Shown here piece by piece: positions 60,070 to 64,000 of a stretch of DNA of 64,000 nt. Made by a program: the position numbers and the translations under genes. This stretch comes from Culex pipiens pallens (taxonomy: Eukaryota > Arthropoda > Insecta > Diptera > Culicidae): positions 195,394,429-195,458,428 of the forward strand of contig NC_068938.1 of the NCBI RefSeq assembly GCF_016801865.2, in the 5' to 3' direction. The notes beneath the pieces were generated by a model. The model was not told the origin of the DNA and made no database searches. It saw only the letters and a list, made by a program, of their open reading frames with translations. Numbering within the stretch: the stretch's first letter is position 1; each line of letters begins with the position of its first letter.

Positions 60070-60302
60070 GGACAAAGTTTCACGCAAATCGAAGAGGGGT
60101 CGCGGCAACTGCTGTGTGAGTTGGCGGAGAATTACCCATAAATCATTTTTGAATTAACTGCTGCCAAATTTATATGGAAAATTATATGGACAAACTAATG
60201 ATGCAAAATGGCTTCTTTGGGCATACCGAAGGCACCAAAAAAGATTCAGCCTGATTAAAAATTACAAAAAAATCGAATGACCGAAATCTCAGAGAATTGT
60301 TC

Positions 60303-61286
60303 TTAAATGAAACCAAAAGAGGTAATTGTATAATAAAATGTAAACTCAAATATTTTCATGATTAGGATTTGTGTTGATCCAGAACTTGAAGGTTTTTCTG
60401 AGAAAACAATCATTTAATGATTATGATATAACCAATTACTAAAAAAATAACATGATTCAATACTGCAAAAATAGTAGGCCTTCGACTCATGAAAAGATTA
60501 TGTTATCGAAGTCGCCAAACTAGATCAGCATGTTCCACATTTCAATTAACCTCTATTTCTATAAGTAGGAACCATTTCAGTAAACAACTTGTTTTTATTG
60601 TAAAATTTATCGTGTAACCTACTTTAAGCATCATCATTGTGTTAACTCATAATTTTTGAAATTTAATTGTGTCTGGAAACCACATGTCATATTTTTCAAG
60701 GAACCACGTGCAACACACCCCCAAACGAAGCAAAAAAAACGAACAAAAAATGCAGCCAGACAACGTCAAAAAGGGGAAGGAATTCCATGTCCTGTTCTTT
60801 GGATTGCAACACTCCCATAGAGCGAAAGCATCTCGTGTAAATTTGCTGTGAGTGTGGGTACCTACAACTCACTTAATCGCACACCAGCAAAAAAAAATAC
60901 ACACCTTTCGGATGTTTCGCTTTTTTTTTGTATTTTTCGTTATTTTCATTTTCTTCCGCAAGGATAAGAGGGCTACTCCGGAGGCGCCAAAACACCACCC
61001 CAAAACAAAACCCACCCTGCGCCACACCAACACACACACACACAAACACACGAAACCACCCTTCACACAACCGAGGGGGAAAAAGTTCAATGAACTCCAA
61101 CGAAAAACACAAACGGCGCGCGCGAACTGGCGCGTACCAAAACTCTTACAACGAAAAAGAAGAGGAAATTGCGCGCACATACACACTCACAAAACTTACT
61201 ACAATGAGAGAGAGATAGTATGGGAGAGAGTGAAACTTCGCGCAAAACCACGCTCTGTTATTCTCTGAATTCTAGAGTAAATTTTC
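60303..61286. other. Spacer with CA microsatellite
   Basis: No gene recognised. A CA-rich stretch lies at ~61018-61055, and GA-rich DNA around 61203-61232. ORFs up to 138 codons (60852-61268) are low-complexity and overlap frames on both strands, so I leave them out. Confidence 0.5.
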
Positions 61287-61593
61287 AAAAGGTCCTATGT
61301 GCAAAATCCTCATTCTGAGAAATTTCATGTCGAAGTTTTGTGGAACATTTTTAAATCCTATTCAAACACGATTGAGTATTTATCAATTCTAAAAACGCCC
61401 AAATGAACCTAAAATGATGCTTTTTATGTGTGATTAACGGAAACAATCAAAAGTCTAGTTTAAACTGATTTTTGAAGCAATTTGTTTCATACGACCTGTT
61501 AGTGCACATAGGACACGTTTCATAGGACAAATTTTGCACATAAGACATAACACATTGGACCAAACTCGTGTAGCATTGCACATAGGACTTTTT
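61287..61593. mobile_element. ~307-bp MITE with AAAAGGTCCTATGTGC ends
   Basis: AAAAGGTCCTATGTGC at 61287 is mirrored by GCACATAGGACTTTTT ending 61593. GCACATAGGAC-type repeats also occur inside (61503, 61548). A clear TSD is not visible. A related ACATAGGACCTTTTC stretch is at ~35636. Confidence 0.65.
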
Positions 61594-61699
61594 CAGATTA
61601 ACTTTAATCCTGATTTAAAAATAACAACTTTTTTATAATAACTTTGATCACCCAATCCTGGCGCAACGTGTAGGTAACAGCTGATTGATAGCATGAAAT

Positions 61700-62990
61700 G
61701 TTTCAATGCTTCCAGCGCGAAAGAGAGAAACCGTTAGGAGAACGAAACAACCAATCAGCGCTCTCGTCCACAACTGTCAGATAGGTTCCTGGCAAATCAT
61801 CCTATCCGGCAATGTAAATAATATTTTGCAGAGTACGCATAGAACTCTTCGTGTTTTGAAAATTGTGGTTGTTTTTTTTTGCTTTTTGCCGTTTTTAAGT
61901 GTTTTAATGTTGTAAAGCTGAATAACTTGTGTTAAGGTAAGTTTTTTTTTCGAGTTTCCGGTACGGTGACAGCTCATTATTTGTTCGTTTTTTTCCTGCT
62001 TAATTTTTATTACAGATCTCGTCGGAAAACTACTTAGCTTGTCCAAATCTCGGTCAACTGTTTACAAATCCATGACGCAACAATAAGGATGATTTTGGGC
62101 GGGTTCGCGGCCACGCAATGCATCAAGTCGATTTAAATTTTCCAAGCAGGGAGACGATTACGACTTGGCAAAAAATAACCCGGACGGTAGCCAGCAACGA
62201 GCGGAAAGCCTAGAACAAGATGACCATCAACAAGTGCCGTCAACAGCCACAGGTCGTGATTTTGCTGTTCATCTGATGCTGATCTTTAACATGGACTTGA
62301 AAAATCTATGTACTAACTGCTTCAAGTCTGGTTTGTGGAATCGTTTTGAAAATTACCAAAACAATCTTTTAATTCAAAAAATCTCTTTCCAGAATGGTCA
62401 TGACCGAGTACACCGAGCGGAAGAAGATGTCGAGCGACAGGATATGCATGGCCATTCCAAGCCGGTGAACAGGGTCAAGGTCGTCGGTCTGGCAAGTCCG
62501 TATCATTTTGCTCGATCCGGTCGATTGTTCGACTGCCAAAAGCATCGAGGAGGGAATCGTCTCCACCGCGACATGCTTAAACCTGAACGGCGTCCTGTTG
62601 AAGACGGTGCTGGATCTAGTTTCCCACACTGGTAACCTGTTACGGATCAACACCGGATTAAAGTTTTGATCGTGTCCAGACTTTTGGGGCTGAGCATCTT
62701 TGTGATAGAAACTGTTAACCGTTAGCGTACGCGTGCAGTGCGCCAAAGATTACATTTTGACCAATATTCGATATTTCATTGACGACGTTGTAGGGTCTAA
62801 ACGGTGGAAAAAGAGTGCACCTTTCGAGGCACGTTTCGTGATGTTGTCCGGCATGGTCGGAATGGTTCCGTTTACAAGTCTTGCCAACAAACAAAACCCA
62901 CATCTTTACGTTCGAGACCATCCCCAGTTCCTGTAGGGGATTCGGGGCCTCAAAAAGTACTTTGATGCAATTATTGTATAAATAAAATGA
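61700..62990 (+). other. Candidate spliced transcription unit, coding frame unresolved
   Basis: A CCAAT motif at ~61750 precedes an exon ending GTTAAG/GTAAGT (61936/61937). A 79-bp intron ends TTTTTATTACAG (62015). Further possible introns are ~62253-62391 (acceptor TCTCTTTCCAG) and ~62634-62737 (GTAACC to GTGCAG). The last frame (62709-62936, ending in RDHPQFL and a stop) is followed by AATAAA at 62981. The region is GC-richer and less repetitive than its surroundings. However, no splice combination I tried gave a long open protein, and no family was recognised. It could be a degraded gene, a processed pseudogene or a non-coding transcript. Confidence 0.45.
62981..62986 (+). promoter_or_regulatory. 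Poly(A) signal AATAAA
   Basis: AATAAA at the end of the candidate transcription unit, 45 bp after the stop codon of the last ORF (62934-62936). Confidence 0.45.
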
Positions 62991-63212
62991 ATAGAAGTAG
63001 CATTATTCTTTTCATTTAACATATTTTTTTTATTAACAGGAATAAAAACATACAAGAACATGAAATTTTATGAACTGCTCTGCATTTCTATTTAATTTGG
63101 TGTTCCCTATTCAGCGTTGTTTTGAAATTGTCTTTTTGCAATTCCGTCGCGACACTACTTACTTTGCCTGTCATTATGCCTACTTTTCTCTACCAAAAGA
63201 AACAGAATCAAA

Positions 63213-63285
63213 TAGTAACACTTTTCAAAATAAATGCTAAAAAGTTCTAGTGAACTTTTCAGCACTTATTTCGAAAAGTAATACT
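63213..63285. repeat. 73-bp near-perfect hairpin
   Basis: Arms of 34 bp (CTAAAAAGTTC left, GAACTTTTCAGC right) around a few central bases. By eye they match at 29 of 34 positions. Most mismatches are A against G, as expected from transitions in a decayed palindromic MITE. Confidence 0.75.
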
Positions 63286-63391
63286 GTTATTTTTTTATTT
63301 AATTGAAAAAACTACATGAACATTTCACTTATAATTCCATTCACAGGGTGTTTTTTTGAATTGCAAAAAACTTGATTTTTTCAGAGCGAGT

Positions 63392-63435
63392 CGTACATTT
63401 ATCCAACTCGGTGAACCTCGTTGGGTAAATGTACG
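63392..63435. repeat. 44-bp hairpin CGTACATTTA...TAAATGTACG
   Basis: CGTACATTTATCCAACTCG pairs with CTCGTTGGGTAAATGTACG (16 of 19 positions) around GTGAAC. Only about 107 bp after the previous hairpin; both may belong to one eroded fold-back element. Confidence 0.7.
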
Positions 63436-64000
63436 TGAATAAAAACTTTTTTTTACAGGTTTTTGGCGGTTTCTTGAAACTATATTAGATTTTGCATTAT
63501 TATCGCATTTTTGACAGTATTACATTTATGTTATTTGTCCACGCAGTAAGCACCAGCATTCATCGTCGACTCTTGTCATTCCGGAACCGCTATTTTGTTC
63601 AAATTGATCATTCCATCCAACCTGTGAACCTGCGCTGACGGACAACAATTTCTGGGTGGTTGTAAACTGCGTGTTGAGAGGATCTGAACCCTGATTTCTA
63701 GCTAATTACCTTCGTCAGGTAGCAGGTACTGGTCAATCTGCTAGTTAATTTGACCGTCTCTCCTTTCGTTTACCATCGTGCTCCTAGTTGTGCCGTCTCC
63801 GGTGATTATTGCCATCCAGCGGTTCGTTGACGCAAAAGTTAGAATTTAGAAGGAGCGTTTTCAGCAGGGTGATCTGCTGTACGTTACTCAGCTGGTCTAG
63901 TTGGCGTTCCCCTGGAAGATGGAATACCAGCGCTTGAAACACGCGTGGCAACAGCTAGACGACGGACATGACCGCGCATGTGTGTGTGAGTTCAACTTAC
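63436..64000. other. Window end, nothing resolved
   Basis: GC-richer from 63540 on. On the minus strand the last bases read GTAAGTTGAAC, which would serve as a splice donor if an exon lay just beyond the window. No frame longer than 60 codons is seen. Confidence 0.35.

Larger units (their letters stand above)
32851..60302. mobile_element. Palindromic element P, outermost layer of the big nest
   Basis: The left outer part (32851-33330) contains GGTATGCCCAAAGAAGCC, TAGTTTGTCCATATAATTTTCC and CCGCCAACTCACACAGCAG. All three recur inverted at 60070-60300. The core is a palindrome: arms ~33270-33864 and ~33946-34450 around an ~80-bp loop, sharing GGTAACAAAAAACGGACCTCGG-type sequence. The right arm is split at about 34455, and its remainder resumes at 60070, so everything from 34.46 to 60.07 kb was inserted into P or into elements inside it. 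Without the inserts, P is about 1.8-1.9 kb. Non-coding. Confidence 0.83.

Noticed and set aside
60852..61268. 138-codon ORF rich in T/H/K
   Set aside because: Runs through a CA microsatellite and is open on both strands, typical of low-complexity DNA.
62165..62635. A 156-codon protein-coding exon
   Set aside because: It has no ATG at its start (begins TTG), crosses splice-like sites, and does not extend through any spliced frame I tried.

Overview
This window looks like heterochromatin-like, repeat-dominated DNA of an insect, most likely a culicine mosquito (Culex-type). The grounds are AT-rich spacers, many MITEs with TA, 2-bp, 4-bp or 8-bp target-site duplications (TSDs), tRNA-like SINE heads, long fold-back repeats of a kind I associate with mosquito genomes, and a Ty3/Gypsy-type gag-pol fragment. 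The species call is an inference. Only one long ORF has a recognisable protein family, the truncated retrotransposon gag-pol at 14547-16967. No complete host protein-coding gene can be defended, although 61.7-63.0 kb has the signals of a small spliced transcription unit.

Region by region. (1) 1-7003: a ~148-bp satellite in two homogeneous blocks (about 21 and 17 units) separated by ~9 badly degenerated units. (2) 7.0-13.9 kb: a hexamer-tailed retroposon, spacer, a 1.55-kb fold-back element with TSD TGAA, and a small TA-flanked MITE. (3) 14.1-18.5 kb: a non-autonomous hAT element with an 8-bp TSD, carrying a 3.1-kb TIR element (which itself holds the gag-pol fragment) and a second MITE with a tRNA-like core. 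(4) 18.5-27.6 kb: spacer, then a palindromic element (Q) split by a hexamer-tailed retroposon with a 22-bp TSD, which is in turn split by an LTR element with 208-bp LTRs, TSD AAGTC, a tRNA-Arg-type primer-binding site and no pol. (5) 27.6-32.8 kb: spacer, a possible TATA promoter, a CCCGGGCAGA MITE with TSD AA, and a 164-bp tandem-repeat element. (6) 32.85-60.3 kb: one nested structure inside a palindromic element (P). The order of nesting is P, then element M, then a partly tandem FG element, then E1 and a tip-to-tip concatemer E2-E3-E4 (together with E1 a ~20-kb inverted repeat), then a third hexamer-tailed retroposon with a 24-bp TSD and 127-bp monomers, plus a second hAT copy. (7) 60.3-64 kb: spacer, a MITE, the candidate spliced unit with a poly(A) signal, and two strong hairpins.

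Most insertions can be checked inside the window, because an uninterrupted paralogue supplies the empty site. This applies to E1, E2-E4, hAT copy 2, and hexamer-tailed retroposons 2 and 3. The most unusual object is the E array. It has four copies of a TIR element with 2-bp TSDs in alternating orientation. Three of them are fused terminus to terminus and appear to have been inserted as one unit. All four contain a CpG-rich promoter-like stretch followed by exon-like modules with good splice signals but no transposase.
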